From: Acidithiobacillus sp.
Lineage (GTDB): Bacteria; Pseudomonadota; Gammaproteobacteria; Acidithiobacillales; Acidithiobacillaceae
Assembly (NCBI GenBank): GCA_028697715.1
Contig: JAQVDS010000003.1
Coordinates: forward strand, 62,001 to 126,000
Reading direction: 5' to 3'
DNA length: 64,000 nt
The notes beneath the pieces were generated by a model. It saw only the letters and a program-made list of their open reading frames with translations. It was not told the DNA's origin and searched no databases. This document shows, in pieces, positions 1 to 9,442 of the stretch. Position 1 is the first letter of the stretch; each line of letters begins with the position of its first letter. The translations under genes were made by a program, and so were the position numbers.

Positions 1-2
1 TC

Positions 3-713
3 GGACCGGGCTATCTGGCGTGTCTGGTGCGGGAGCTGACCGTGCCCGAGGTGGGAGTGGTCAGCTGTCTCTATCGGGCGCGTCCCATTTCCGGTTTTTC
101 CTCGCAGCTTTTGGCCGTGCAGATCCAAGAGCATTTTTTGCCGTCGGTGCGCCTTGCCGCAGCGCTCGGGCCTAATATTTATTGCGGTGGTGCAACGATT
201 GCCGTGCGCCGCGAGTCCTTCGATGCGCTGGGTGGTTGTGCCGCCCTCGCCAATGAATTGGCTGATGACTATGCCCTGGGAGCCAGGATACGGGCCTTGG
301 GTTACCGCAGCGCGTTGAGCAACTACGTGGTCGAGACGCTGGTGGCAGAAGACGGATTCGCAGCCTTCTACGCCCATGCCCTGCGTTGGGCGCGCACTAC
401 CCGCGCCGTGCAACCCTGGGGGCATACCTTTTCATTTTTGACCTATCCGCTTCCTCTGGTACTGATGGCTGCCGCATTTTGGCAGGGATGGGCCTGGAGT
501 ACGGTGGCGCTGGTCGCGTGCCTGCGCCTCGTGTACCATTGGCGGATTGGACGAAAATTGCGATCGCCGTTGTCGGCGATGGCGGTGTTGTTGGCGGACA
601 TCCTGGGTCTGTGGATCTGGGCGCACGCGCAAATCGCCGGAAAGGTACGCTGGCGAGGTCGCAATTTTTCCATCGATGCCCACGGGCAAATGCATGACGG
701 AGTACAGCGATGA
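3..713 (+). CDS. hpnI: Hopanoid glycosyltransferase HpnI, 3' part
   Basis: The reading frame is open to the window edge, so the gene begins upstream; about 236 C-terminal codons are present. It resembles the family 2 ceramide-glucosyltransferase-like enzyme HpnI, which in known pathways adds N-acetylglucosamine to bacteriohopanetetrol. Visible are an ELADD stretch (acceptor/metal region), an HALRW motif that matches the (Q/R/H)xxRW signature of processive-type glycosyltransferases, and hydrophobic C-terminal segments typical of this membrane-bound family. Its stop overlaps the start of hpnJ (ATGA), so the two are co-translated. Function is assigned by family resemblance plus the hpnJ-hpnK context; the N-terminal catalytic half cannot be inspected. 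Confidence 0.85.
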   Translation, partial: GPGYLACLVRELTVPEVGVVSCLYRARPISGFSSQLLAVQIQEHFLPSVRLAAALGPNIYCGGATIAVRRESFDALGGCAALANELADDYALGARIRALGYRSALSNYVVETLVAEDGFAAFYAHALRWARTTRAVQPWGHTFSFLTYPLPLVLMAAAFWQGWAWSTVALVACLRLVYHWRIGRKLRSPLSAMAVLLADILGLWIWAHAQIAGKVRWRGRNFSIDAHGQMHDGVQR

Positions 714-2137
714 CCATGAAAACCTTGTTCCTGCAGGCGCCTTCCTTTGAAGGGTTTGATGGGGGAGCGGGCTCCCGCTACCAGGCCAAGCGCGAAATTC
801 GCTCTTTCTGGTTTCCCACCTGGCTGGCCCAGCCGGCAGCCATGATTCCCGGCAGTCGTTTGCTCGACGCCCCGCCGGCCGATATTACCGTGGATGAGAC
901 CTTGCGCATTGCTGCCAGCTACGAGTTATGCATCATTCACACCAGTACTCCTTCCTTTCCTTCCGACGTCCGCATGGCGGAAATGCTTAAGGCGCATTAC
1001 CCCAAGATGATGATCGGCTTGGTTGGTGCCAAGGTCGCAGTGGAGCCCGAGGAGTCCCTGCAGGCATCGCCAGCCATCGATTTCGTAGCGCGGGAAGAGT
1101 TCGATTATACGCTGAAGGAGATCGCCGAGGGGCGTCCGCTAGCGGAAGTGGACGGTATCAACTACCGCGACAGTAATGGGTTGCTGGTGCGTACTCCCGA
1201 TCGCGCCATGATCGAGGATATGGATGCCTTGCCTTTCGTTTCAGAAGTATACAAGCGCGACCTGCACATCGAAGACTACTTCATCGGCTACCTGAAGCAC
1301 CCCTACATCTCTTTTTACACCGGGCGTGGCTGTCGCTCCCAGTGCACCTTCTGCCTTTGGCCGCAGACGGTTGGTGGTCATCGCTACCGCACCCGCAGTG
1401 CCGCCAGTGTCATCGAGGAAGTAAAGTACATCCAGAAGGCCTTCCCGCAGGTGCAGGAAGTCTTTTTCGATGACGATACCTTTACCGACGATCGTCCGCG
1501 TGCGGAGGAGATCGCCCGTGGCCTCGGCAAGCTCGGCGTCACCTGGTCCTGCAACGCCAAGGCCAACGTCCCCTACGACACCCTCAAGGTGCTGCGCGAT
1601 AATGGCCTGCGCCTGCTGCTGGTCGGCTATGAGTCGGGCAACCAGCAGATTCTCAACAACATCAAGAAAGGCCTGAAGGTAGAGGCGGCGCGTAAGTTCA
1701 CCGCCGACTGCCACAAACTCGGCATCGCCATTCATGGCACTTTCATTTTGGGATTGCCTGGCGAAACCAAAGAGACGATTCAGCAAACCATCCAGTTTGC
1801 CAAGGAAATTAATCCGCATACCATCCAGGTTTCCCTGGCGGCACCGTACCCCGGCACCTACCTCTATAACCAAGCCAAGGAACAGGGCTGGCTTACCGAA
1901 GAGGATGAGGCGCATCTGGTCAACGACCGGGGTGTGCAGATCAGTCCCATGAGTTATCCCCACCTCAATCACACCGAAATTTTTGATTCCGTTGAGGTGA
2001 TGTACAAGAAATTCTACTTCCGTGCGGGCAAGATCGCAGAAATTACCGGAGAGATGCTGCGTAGTTCGCAAATGATGAAACGTCGCCTGCGGGAGGGGGT
2101 GGAGTTTGTGCGCTTTCTTCGTCAGCGGCATGGCTGA
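710..2137 (+). CDS. hpnJ: Radical SAM protein HpnJ (hopanoid cyclitol ether synthesis)
   Basis: 475 aa radical SAM enzyme with the CxxxCxxC iron-sulfur motif at C208, C212 and C215 (GCRSQCTFC), preceded by an N-terminal cobalamin-binding-like alpha/beta domain (roughly residues 20-150). HpnJ is known to act after HpnI and HpnK to contract the glucosamine ring of BHT-glucosamine to the cyclitol ether headgroup. ATG at 710 overlaps the hpnI stop; a second ATG at 716 is an alternative start. The three-gene order hpnI-hpnJ-hpnK supports the assignment. Cytosolic or membrane-peripheral. Confidence 0.9.
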   Translation: MTMKTLFLQAPSFEGFDGGAGSRYQAKREIRSFWFPTWLAQPAAMIPGSRLLDAPPADITVDETLRIAASYELCIIHTSTPSFPSDVRMAEMLKAHYPKMMIGLVGAKVAVEPEESLQASPAIDFVAREEFDYTLKEIAEGRPLAEVDGINYRDSNGLLVRTPDRAMIEDMDALPFVSEVYKRDLHIEDYFIGYLKHPYISFYTGRGCRSQCTFCLWPQTVGGHRYRTRSAASVIEEVKYIQKAFPQVQEVFFDDDTFTDDRPRAEEIARGLGKLGVTWSCNAKANVPYDTLKVLRDNGLRLLLVGYESGNQQILNNIKKGLKVEAARKFTADCHKLGIAIHGTFILGLPGETKETIQQTIQFAKEINPHTIQVSLAAPYPGTYLYNQAKEQGWLTEEDEAHLVNDRGVQISPMSYPHLNHTEIFDSVEVMYKKFYFRAGKIAEITGEMLRSSQMMKRRLREGVEFVRFLRQRHG

Positions 2138-2139
2138 GT

Positions 2140-3009
2140 GTGGCGACCGAACGAAAAGTCATTTTCAATGCAGATGATTTCGGCCTGGATACTTCCGTAA
2201 ATGCCGCAGTTGCGTCTGCGCATCAACACGGGGTGCTCAATAGCGCAAGTTTGATGGTCTCGGCCGCGGCGGCTTCTGAGGCCATACAGCTTGCGCGGAA
2301 TCTGCCTGATCTTGGAGTTGGTTTGCATTTGACTCTGGTGGATGGTTATCCGGTATTGCCTGCGGCGCAGGTTCCTGATCTGGTCGATGCCCATGGTCGT
2401 TTTGCCGCAGACCTCTGGCGTCGCGGCGTGCGCTATTTTTTTCTGCCGCAGGTGCGGCGCCAGCTCGCTGCCGAAATCGCCGCTCAATACGCGGCCTTTG
2501 CCGACAGCGGCCTGCGTCTCGATCATGTGAACGCGCACAAGCACTTGCACGCCCATCCTACTGTGTTGCACCTACTCATCGAAATTGGCAAGCGCTTTGC
2601 CTTGCGTGCAGTACGCATTCCGCGGGAGCCGTTGGCACTGGCGCGGCAGCTGGCGCCAGTGACGGGTAGCGCCGCATTGGGCGCGCGGTTATTGCTGCCC
2701 TGGGTTGCGGGCATGCGGCGCGTCATCCGCTCGCAAGGGCTCTTCTGCAACGATCTCTTGCTGGGACTGCAGTCCACTGGACAGATGGACGCTGACCGAC
2801 TGCAGCGTGCCCTCGCCGTGGCTCCGGCAGGGCAGGTGACGGAGCTGTATTTTCACCCCGCGCAGGAACAGACCGCGCAACTGCGGCAACTGATGCCAGA
2901 CTATCGGCCCGCGGCAGAGTGGCGGGCGCTCTGTGCGCCAGAACTCGCGGCAAATCTGCGCGCCCAGGGTATTCGTACCGGAACCTATCATGATTTCGCC
3001 TGCGGCTGA
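2140..3009 (+). CDS. hpnK: Hopanoid deacetylase HpnK (ChbG/YdjC family)
   Basis: 289 aa YdjC/ChbG-like carbohydrate deacetylase. The N-terminal NADDFG motif and the later DHVNAHKHLHAHP segment supply the Asp/His metal ligands typical of the family. HpnK removes the acetyl group from BHT-N-acetylglucosamine made by HpnI, giving the substrate for HpnJ. The start is GTG, two nucleotides after the hpnJ stop; no strong Shine-Dalgarno sequence is visible, which fits translational coupling. The 3' end overlaps the 5' end of hpnN. Confidence 0.9.
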   Translation: MATERKVIFNADDFGLDTSVNAAVASAHQHGVLNSASLMVSAAAASEAIQLARNLPDLGVGLHLTLVDGYPVLPAAQVPDLVDAHGRFAADLWRRGVRYFFLPQVRRQLAAEIAAQYAAFADSGLRLDHVNAHKHLHAHPTVLHLLIEIGKRFALRAVRIPREPLALARQLAPVTGSAALGARLLLPWVAGMRRVIRSQGLFCNDLLLGLQSTGQMDADRLQRALAVAPAGQVTELYFHPAQEQTAQLRQLMPDYRPAAEWRALCAPELAANLRAQGIRTGTYHDFACG

Positions 3010-5686
3010 GCGCTTTCTCGCGCGCTTTGGCGAGTGGTACATGCGCCGCATTTGTATGCTCATGGCCTTCTCGGTCCGCCATGCCAAAGCGGTTTTTCTC
3101 TTTTTTGTCCTCCTGCTCTTGGCGTCGCTCGCCTACATTGCCACCCATTTCGCGATGAATACCAACACCAGCGATGTGTTGTCTCGTGATCTGCCGTTTC
3201 AGAAACGTGAAATCGCCTACCAAAAGGTCTTTCCCCAGGATCGCGACAGTATCGTCGTCGTTCTGCAGGGAAAAGACGCGAGCGCGACGGCGAACGCTGT
3301 TGGGCGTCTACAAAGCTGGCTGGAAGCGCATCCCAAATATTTCCGCAGTGTTTATGTTCCGGGCGGTGGCAAATTCTTTGCCCAGAATGGCTTGTTATAT
3401 CTGTCCGAACAGCAGGTGCGGGAGTTTGCGCAGCGGATCACGGCGGCGCAGCCATTGATTGCCAGCCTTTCTGCCAACCCCAGTCTGGCAGGTATGAGTG
3501 ATCTGCTTATAGAGGCAGCGCAGCAGAGTCTGCACGGCAACGTCGATATTCAAGGTCTCGTACCCGTATATGATGCCTTTGCGCAAAGTATCGATGCGCA
3601 GCTGACCGGGCATCCGCAGCAGATTGATTGGGCCAAGTTGATGGGTGGCGGTTTGGGACATCTAGGACCCCAACAGCGCTTTGTCATTATCGAGCCAATC
3701 CTGAATTATGGCAGTCTGCAGCCAGCCGAGGCCTCCATCCAGTTCTTGCGCAAGGGTCTGGAGACCTTGCACATCGACGCAGCGCATGGACTGAAGGTGG
3801 GGATCACCGGCCAGGCAGTACTGGATGCAGAGCAACTGAAAACCGTCAGCGAAGGGGCGTTTACCTCCCTGGCCATCACTTTCGGCCTGGAGATCCTGCT
3901 TCTCATCATTGCGTTGCGCAGCACCCGTCTGGTCGTCGGGGTGCTCGTCAATCTCATCGCGGGTATCGTTCTCACTACCGCCTGGGCATTGCTGGTGATT
4001 GGTCCGTTCAACCTGATTTCTGTGTCTTTTGCCATTTTATTCATTGGGTTGGGTGTCGATTTTGGTATCCAGTTCAGCCTGCGCTTTCGCGAGGAGCTCT
4101 TCAACGGTGCGAGCCACGAAGAGGCCATGAAGCGCGTTTCCCGCGGTCTGGGCGCAGCCCTGTCACTTGCAGCAGTCGCGGCAGCCATCAGTTTTTTCGC
4201 CTTTGTTCCTACCAGTTATGCTGGCATTGTCGATCTGGGGCTGGTTTCCGGTGCCAGCATGTTGATTGGTCTATTCCTCACCCTTACCCTGCTGCCGGCC
4301 TTTCTCACCCTCTGGCGGGTCTCGGCAACGGCGCGGAAACACGTAGATTTTCCCCACTTTCATCGGGTGCCTACCCTGGCGCGGCATCCCATTCACCGCT
4401 ACGCCTGGCTGATACTCGCAGTGGTTGCCGTGCTTGCGGTCGCTGCAATACCAGCGGCGCTGCAGGTTCGCTTTGACTTCAATCCGCTACACATGATCGA
4501 TCAGAACGCAGAGGGGGTAAAGGTTTTTGAGGAATTGCTTGCCAATCCGGATACGGCACCCTATCGCATCGAGGTTCTCGCAAAAAATCTGGATGAGGCA
4601 CAAGCCATCGCCAAGCGACTGGAAAAGGTGCCGACGGTTGCCCGGGCGTTGACCATTGCTGACTATATCCCGCAAGACCAGGGGCCAAAACTCGCTATTC
4701 TCAACAACCTGCAGATCCTCGTACCACCATTCTCGCTGCTGATGCCTGCCAGTTTGACGCCGCCCGCATCGGATACGGCGCAGAAAATGGAGAAGCTACA
4801 AGAGAAGTTGCAGGAATTGGCCGCCAAGGACGAGGGCGCGCAAGGACGGGCGGCCGGCAAGCTAGCGAACGCACTGGGGCGCTTCCTGGCTGTAAATGCG
4901 CAGAATCCTCAGGCGCTGGCGTCGCTGCAGACCTCTCTGCTTGGCACCTTGCCAGGCGAACTGCATCAGTTGGGCGAGGCGCTCCTGGCCTCGCGGGTAA
5001 GCATCGACAATTTGCCGGCGGACTTACGCAGTCGCTACCTCGCCGCTGATGGGCAGGCGCGGGTAGAAGTCTTTCCCAAGGCGGATCTGACCAATAATCA
5101 GAAGATGCTGCAATTTGTCTCCACGGTGCTGCAGGCGGAGCCGCGTGCCGTTGGCGCGCCGGTGATGTTGGTGCAAGGGGGAGAGGCGGTATTGGGCGCC
5201 TTTCAGGAGGCGACCTACATCGCCATTGCGGGTATCGCCCTACTGCTTTTGCTGTCGCTGCGCCGCTACCGCGACATGTTGCTGATCGTTCTGCCTTTGC
5301 TGTTGGCAGCGCTGTTTACAGTGGCCGCAATGTCACTATTGGGTGTCAGTTTCAATCTCGGCAATATCATCGTCTTGCCACTCCTCGTAGGTCTAGGGGT
5401 GGCATTTGGCATCTATATCGTGTTGCGCTGGCGCAGTGGGGTCGATGCTGCACATCTGTTGCAAACGTGCACGCCCATGGCGGTATTTTTCAGTGGCCTC
5501 ACTACCCTTAGTGCCTTTGGTAGTATGGCGCTGTCCGTCGACCCGGGTATGGCGAGCCTGGGAGACGCCCTGAGTATCGCGCTCGCGGTGGTCCTGCTCT
5601 GCATTCTGGTCGTGCTGCCAGCACTTTTGCTCCTCTTTACCCCCTCACCGCGTGAGGAAGGAATCGCGCAGGATGAGGGCAGCTGA
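2990..5686 (+). CDS. hpnN: Hopanoid transporter HpnN (RND family)
   Basis: About 898 aa RND-family protein of the MmpL/HpnN type: an N-terminal transmembrane helix, a large periplasmic loop, five to six helices (residues about 280-450), a second periplasmic loop and a final helix group. HpnN moves hopanoids from the inner to the outer membrane in species where it has been studied. The frame is open from a GTG at 2933, but ATG 2990 or ATG 3041 (just before the SVRHAKAVF helix) are more plausible starts; none has a clear ribosome site. It overlaps hpnK by about 20 nt and runs into the next gene, so it is part of the same operon. Confidence 0.88.
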   Translation: MISPAAERFLARFGEWYMRRICMLMAFSVRHAKAVFLFFVLLLLASLAYIATHFAMNTNTSDVLSRDLPFQKREIAYQKVFPQDRDSIVVVLQGKDASATANAVGRLQSWLEAHPKYFRSVYVPGGGKFFAQNGLLYLSEQQVREFAQRITAAQPLIASLSANPSLAGMSDLLIEAAQQSLHGNVDIQGLVPVYDAFAQSIDAQLTGHPQQIDWAKLMGGGLGHLGPQQRFVIIEPILNYGSLQPAEASIQFLRKGLETLHIDAAHGLKVGITGQAVLDAEQLKTVSEGAFTSLAITFGLEILLLIIALRSTRLVVGVLVNLIAGIVLTTAWALLVIGPFNLISVSFAILFIGLGVDFGIQFSLRFREELFNGASHEEAMKRVSRGLGAALSLAAVAAAISFFAFVPTSYAGIVDLGLVSGASMLIGLFLTLTLLPAFLTLWRVSATARKHVDFPHFHRVPTLARHPIHRYAWLILAVVAVLAVAAIPAALQVRFDFNPLHMIDQNAEGVKVFEELLANPDTAPYRIEVLAKNLDEAQAIAKRLEKVPTVARALTIADYIPQDQGPKLAILNNLQILVPPFSLLMPASLTPPASDTAQKMEKLQEKLQELAAKDEGAQGRAAGKLANALGRFLAVNAQNPQALASLQTSLLGTLPGELHQLGEALLASRVSIDNLPADLRSRYLAADGQARVEVFPKADLTNNQKMLQFVSTVLQAEPRAVGAPVMLVQGGEAVLGAFQEATYIAIAGIALLLLLSLRRYRDMLLIVLPLLLAALFTVAAMSLLGVSFNLGNIIVLPLLVGLGVAFGIYIVLRWRSGVDAAHLLQTCTPMAVFFSGLTTLSAFGSMALSVDPGMASLGDALSIALAVVLLCILVVLPALLLLFTPSPREEGIAQDEGS

Positions 5687-6716
5687 TCTTTCCTCTTTCT
5701 CTCACCGGGGCATAGGCAGCGCCGCACTACTTTCCCTCGGGCTCCTGTTCACCGTCTGGCTGGTCTGGCACGAGGGAGCACGGGGAATATTTTCCATATT
5801 GCAGCAAAGCTCCTGGCTGATCTGGCTGCTGTTGCCCGCCCATGCCTTGGTGATTGCTTTGGATGCGATGAGTTGGCGCTGGCTCCTTGCCTCGGTGCCC
5901 GGGCGCCCGGCCTTGCCTAGGTTGACTTGGCTGGCCCTACTGCGCGAGGCCGTCAATGGCCTGCTGCCCGTTGCCCGTGTGGGCGGCGAATTTGTCGGTA
6001 TCCGCCTACTGGCACGTATGGGTGTTTCGCTGGTGCAGGCAGCGGCCAGCGTGGTGGTAGAGGTCAGTCTGACCTTGCTCAGTCAGTTTTTATTTGTCCT
6101 CCTCGGTGTCGTCCTTCTACTGGATCGGGCGGGCGGCGTGAAGTTGCTATGGGAGATCTTCTACGCTATGCTCGGAGCCTTGCCGGTCTTGGCTTTGTTG
6201 TTCTGGTTGCAGGGCCGTGTCGGCCTCTTTCATATGTTACATACAGTGTTGGGTCGCGTAAGTGGCGGCCGCGATTTTTCGGTCCTGATTGGCGATCCGC
6301 GGCAACTGGACGCAGAGATTCTGCTGATTTATCGACGGCGCTGGACATTGCTCTGGGCAAACTTCTGGCAACTGGCAGGGCTCTTTGCCGGTGCTGGCGA
6401 AGTCTGGCTGAGTTTCTTGCTCCTGCATCGTCCCATTCCCGTGTCTGCTGCCGTACTTCTGGAGAGTTTGGGGCAAGCCCTGAGAAGTGTGGCATTCTTC
6501 ATGCCCTCAGCGCTGGGCGTTCAGGAAGGGGGGTTCGTACTCTTTGGCGCAGTCGTTGGCGTTGGACCGGAGCTGGCCCTGGCCTATTCGCTCCTGCGTC
6601 GTTTCCGTGAATTGGCTCTCGGACTACCTTTGCTGATTTCCTGGTATGTTTGGGAGGGCCAAGGCTTGCGAAAAAAAATGGTTAGGAAGACAAGGTCTCA
6701 AGAGGAGGGCGCATGA
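5673..6716 (+). CDS. hpnL: HpnL-like membrane protein (flippase-like, UPF0104 family)
   Basis: About 347 aa polytopic membrane protein related to the lysylphosphatidylglycerol synthase transmembrane domain (UPF0104), the family used for hopanoid-associated HpnL. A conserved-looking tail [16 protein letters not shown] followed by [14 protein letters not shown] is typical. The precise role is unknown; a lipid flippase or membrane-remodelling role is only inference from the family and the operon. The frame begins at GTG 5652, but ATG 5673 behind a weak AGG is preferred; either way it overlaps hpnN by 14-35 nt. Its stop overlaps the next start (ATGA). Confidence 0.75.
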   Translation: MRAADLSSFSHRGIGSAALLSLGLLFTVWLVWHEGARGIFSILQQSSWLIWLLLPAHALVIALDAMSWRWLLASVPGRPALPRLTWLALLREAVNGLLPVARVGGEFVGIRLLARMGVSLVQAAASVVVEVSLTLLSQFLFVLLGVVLLLDRAGGVKLLWEIFYAMLGALPVLALLFWLQGRVGLFHMLHTVLGRVSGGRDFSVLIGDPRQLDAEILLIYRRRWTLLWANFWQLAGLFAGAGEVWLSFLLLHRPIPVSAAVLLESLGQALRSVAFFMPSALGVQEGGFVLFGAVVGVGPELALAYSLLRRFRELALGLPLLISWYVWEGQGLRKKMVRKTRSQEEGA

Positions 6717-7555
6717 GCGTAGTGATGGGAGAGATGGGCGCGAAAAGTCATCGGGAACTGTTTTGTGAGTTTTTTCGCGCTACCCACATCGACTTTGATC
6801 CGGCCAGGATCGACTGGCCTGATCTGGATCCTGCGGCGGAGCAGCGCTTGAAGTCCCTGCCGTTTTGGGGAGAAGCAGTGGCCACGGAGAGTGTCACCGC
6901 ACGTATGGTGCAGCATATGGCCGACGCCGAGAGGGATCCTCTGGTCAAGGCAGCAATTGCCCTGGACGGTTTCGAGGAGCGCCGGCACGCCGAACTCTTG
7001 CAGGCGTTGGTGAATCACTACGGCATTGCGATTCCGCCCATGCCGACCCCACCACCCATTCGTGATCCGTATTGGGAATTCCTCTTTACCGGTTATGGGG
7101 AATGTCTCGACTCTTATTTCGCCTTTGGTCTCTTTGCGGCAGCGCGCGATTCGGGCTTTTTCCCGGAGGCGTTGGTACAGATTTTTGACCCGATCATGCA
7201 AGAGGAAGCGCGGCATATTATTTTCTTTATCAACTGGTTACATTGGTACCGTCAGCAACTGCCCTGGTGGAAGAAGATTCAGCTGGAATTTCGACGCCTC
7301 CAAGTAATCGCTCTGCAGGCTTGGGCGCGCATCCAGACGGCGCGCGGGATGGGTAATGGGGGAGAGGAAAACTTTACGATGACTGGGCATGAGCAAGTCA
7401 GTCAGGACATGAGTCTCACCAAGCTCCTTGCCCTCTGCCGCAGCGAAAACGAGCGACGCTTTGCCCCGTATGACGCGCGTTTGCTGCGCCCCAAGTTGGC
7501 TCCGCGCATCGCCAATTTTCTGTTTTTCTTTCTATCGCGCAGAAAAACGGCGTAA
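6713..7555 (+). CDS. Ferritin-like diiron protein in hopanoid operon
   Basis: 280 aa protein with two E-x-x-H type motifs (FEERRHAEL around residue 84 and [10 protein letters not shown] around residue 164), the hallmark of a ferritin-like four-helix diiron carboxylate fold. No enzyme function is recognised with certainty; oxygenase, oxidase or hydroxylase chemistry on a lipid would fit both fold and place. It starts with ATG overlapping the previous stop and has a strong AGGAGG site 4-5 nt upstream. The C-terminus is basic (LSRRKTA). It is the last gene before the hpnH promoter region. Confidence 0.7.
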   Translation: MSVVMGEMGAKSHRELFCEFFRATHIDFDPARIDWPDLDPAAEQRLKSLPFWGEAVATESVTARMVQHMADAERDPLVKAAIALDGFEERRHAELLQALVNHYGIAIPPMPTPPPIRDPYWEFLFTGYGECLDSYFAFGLFAAARDSGFFPEALVQIFDPIMQEEARHIIFFINWLHWYRQQLPWWKKIQLEFRRLQVIALQAWARIQTARGMGNGGEENFTMTGHEQVSQDMSLTKLLALCRSENERRFAPYDARLLRPKLAPRIANFLFFFLSRRKTA

Positions 7556-7571
7556 CGAAAAGGTGCTTGGG

Positions 7572-7597
7572 TAACATACGCTACGGTATGTTATACT
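7572..7597 (+). promoter_or_regulatory. hpnH promoter with overlapping inverted repeat
   Basis: A perfect 8-bp inverted repeat (TAACATAC at 7572-7579, GTATGTTA at 7586-7593, 6-bp spacer) overlaps an extended -10 element, TGTTATACT (-10 TATACT at 7592-7597, TG at 7589-7590). No good -35 is present, as expected for an extended -10 promoter. The arrangement suggests repression by a dimeric regulator; the regulator is unknown. Confidence 0.5.
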
Positions 7598-7654
7598 TGG
7601 TACATGAATTCTATTGCCCGGGCATAAAACCCCGAGGAAAGGAGTAAGCTGGAA

Positions 7655-8758
7655 ATGGCAGTGCCACTTATACAGAGTTATCGCGTAGGCCGGTATATCA
7701 TCGGTCAGAAATTGCGTGGTAACCGCCGTTATCCCTTGGTGCTCATGCTGGAGCCGCTGTTTCGTTGTAATCTGGCCTGTGCTGGTTGCGGCAAGATCGA
7801 TTACCCCGATGAGATTCTGGACAAGCGACTTTCCGTGGAAGAATGTATCGGCGCGGCCGAGGAGTGTGGTGCGCCCATCGTCTCCATCGCCGGCGGGGAG
7901 CCGCTCATCCATAAGGATATGCCCGAGATCGTTGCCGGTCTCGTGCAACGCAAACGCTTCGTATACCTGTGCACCAATGCCCTGCTGCTGAAGAAGCGTA
8001 TGGGAGACTATCAACCGTCGCCCTACCTGACTTTCTCGGTACACCTGGACGGCAATGAGCATCGCCATGATGATTCCGTCTGTCAGCCGGGAACCTACAA
8101 GCGAGCGGCAACGGCTATTCGTGAGGCGGTGGAAAAGGGTTTCCGGGTGACGGTCAACTGCACCTTGTTTCAGGGCGAGGGCGCGGAGGAGGTCGCAAAC
8201 TTCCTGGATGACTGTAAAGCGCTCGGCGTGGAGGGGGTAACGATCTCCCCTGGCTTCAATTATGAGCGTGCGCCGCAGCAGGAAGTCTTCATCAAGCGGC
8301 AGGCGTCACGGCAGCTCTTCCGCGACATCTTCCGTATTGGCAAGGAGCGCAAGGCCAAGTGGAAGTTTAACCAATCTAGCCTGTTTCTGGATTTCCTTGC
8401 CGGTAACCAGACCTATCAATGCACGCCTTGGGGAAATCCGACGCGCAACATCTTTGGCTGGCAGAAGCCCTGTTATCTCCTCGTCAGCGAAGGCTATGCC
8501 CCCAGTTTTCGTGCGCTGATGGAGGAAACTCCGTGGGAGCGTTACGGGGTGGGAAACAACAGCAAGTGTGACCAGTGTCAGGTGCACTCGGGCTTTGAGC
8601 CAACGGCAGTGAATGATACCTTTGCGCATCCGCTTAAAGCACTGAGGGTGTCCTTGTTTGGGCCGAAGACTCGAGGTCCGATGGCGCCAGACATGCCTTC
8701 CAGCCCTCCGAACCCGGGATCGGAAAGACCTGTGTTCCCATTGCGGGTAGAGCGCTGA
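7655..8758 (+). CDS. hpnH: Adenosyl-hopane synthase HpnH (radical SAM)
   Basis: 367 aa radical SAM protein with the cluster motif CNLACAGC (C38, C42, C45) followed by GKIDYP, and a C-terminal cysteine pair region (NNSKCDQCQVHSGFEP). HpnH joins the 5'-deoxyadenosyl group to diploptene, the first committed step to C35 extended hopanoids. Start ATG is preceded by AAAGGAG. It has its own promoter region after the ferritin-like gene and is followed at 30 nt by hpnM. The assignment is strong from motif pattern, length and context. Confidence 0.92.
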   Translation: MAVPLIQSYRVGRYIIGQKLRGNRRYPLVLMLEPLFRCNLACAGCGKIDYPDEILDKRLSVEECIGAAEECGAPIVSIAGGEPLIHKDMPEIVAGLVQRKRFVYLCTNALLLKKRMGDYQPSPYLTFSVHLDGNEHRHDDSVCQPGTYKRAATAIREAVEKGFRVTVNCTLFQGEGAEEVANFLDDCKALGVEGVTISPGFNYERAPQQEVFIKRQASRQLFRDIFRIGKERKAKWKFNQSSLFLDFLAGNQTYQCTPWGNPTRNIFGWQKPCYLLVSEGYAPSFRALMEETPWERYGVGNNSKCDQCQVHSGFEPTAVNDTFAHPLKALRVSLFGPKTRGPMAPDMPSSPPNPGSERPVFPLRVER

Positions 8759-8788
8759 TTCGCTGAAGTGCTTGCAAAGGAGATTTTT

Positions 8789-9442
8789 ATGTTTCGTGGC
8801 ATCCGATTGATCCTGCCAGTCTTGGCTCTAGGCTTGGTATCCGCGGGTAGTAGTCCCGCTGCCTGGGCAGATGCAGCCAGCGGTCAGACGGCGGCACTGA
8901 GCAGTCCCAAGGCGACGATCGAGAATCTGGATAATGCCCTCATCGCCACCATGAAGGCCGGCAAAGCTGCTGGTTATCAGGGGCGGTACAAAATTATCGC
9001 CCCTGTCGTGGAGAAGACCTTTGATTTTCAGCGGATTGGGGAGTTGGCGTTGGGGTCGGACTGGGGCAAGCTCAATGCGGATCAGCAAAAGCAGTTTGTG
9101 AAGGTGCTACGCGAGTATACCGCCGCGACCTACGCTGGCCGTTTTGATGGTTACGATGGCGAGCACTTTGCCGTTGTTGAGGTGCAGCAGTTGCGCCCGG
9201 GCACCATGGGGGTTTTTACGACCTTCACGACGAAAAATGGCCGAGTGCATCGCTTTGACTACCTGCTCGAGCAGGCTGGTGGAAAAGATTGGAAAATCAT
9301 TAACGTCGTTGCCGACGGCGTCAGCGACCTGTCGCTCAAGCGTTCGGAATACACGACAATGATCGAGAGTAAGGGCTTCCCGGCACTGCTTGCGCATCTG
9401 CGAAAGGAAATCCAGGACTACGCATCCGGGAGTAGCTCGTGA
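8789..9442 (+). CDS. hpnM: HpnM / MlaC-like periplasmic lipid-binding protein
   Basis: 217 aa protein of the Ttg2D/MlaC family, exported by a signal peptide (MFRGIRLILPVLALGLVSAG, cleavage probably near AWADA). MlaC proteins shuttle lipids between inner-membrane Mla complex and the outer-membrane MlaA; HpnM is the hopanoid-cluster member. The ATG at 8789 is chosen because AAAGGAG lies 7 nt upstream; the frame also opens at a GTG at 8768 without a site. Its stop overlaps the GTG of mlaA by 4 nt, tying the two lipid-transport proteins together. Confidence 0.87.
   Translation: MFRGIRLILPVLALGLVSAGSSPAAWADAASGQTAALSSPKATIENLDNALIATMKAGKAAGYQGRYKIIAPVVEKTFDFQRIGELALGSDWGKLNADQQKQFVKVLREYTAATYAGRFDGYDGEHFAVVEVQQLRPGTMGVFTTFTTKNGRVHRFDYLLEQAGGKDWKIINVVADGVSDLSLKRSEYTTMIESKGFPALLAHLRKEIQDYASGSSS

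Noticed and set aside
1241-2131. A 296-codon minus-strand open frame opposite hpnJ
   Set aside because: Shadow of hpnJ caused by high GC at third codon positions; no family resemblance and no ribosome site.
3628-4476. A 282-codon plus-strand frame inside hpnN
   Set aside because: Composition is Ser/Arg/Gly-rich and lacks membrane segments; hpnN in its own frame is a clear RND protein.
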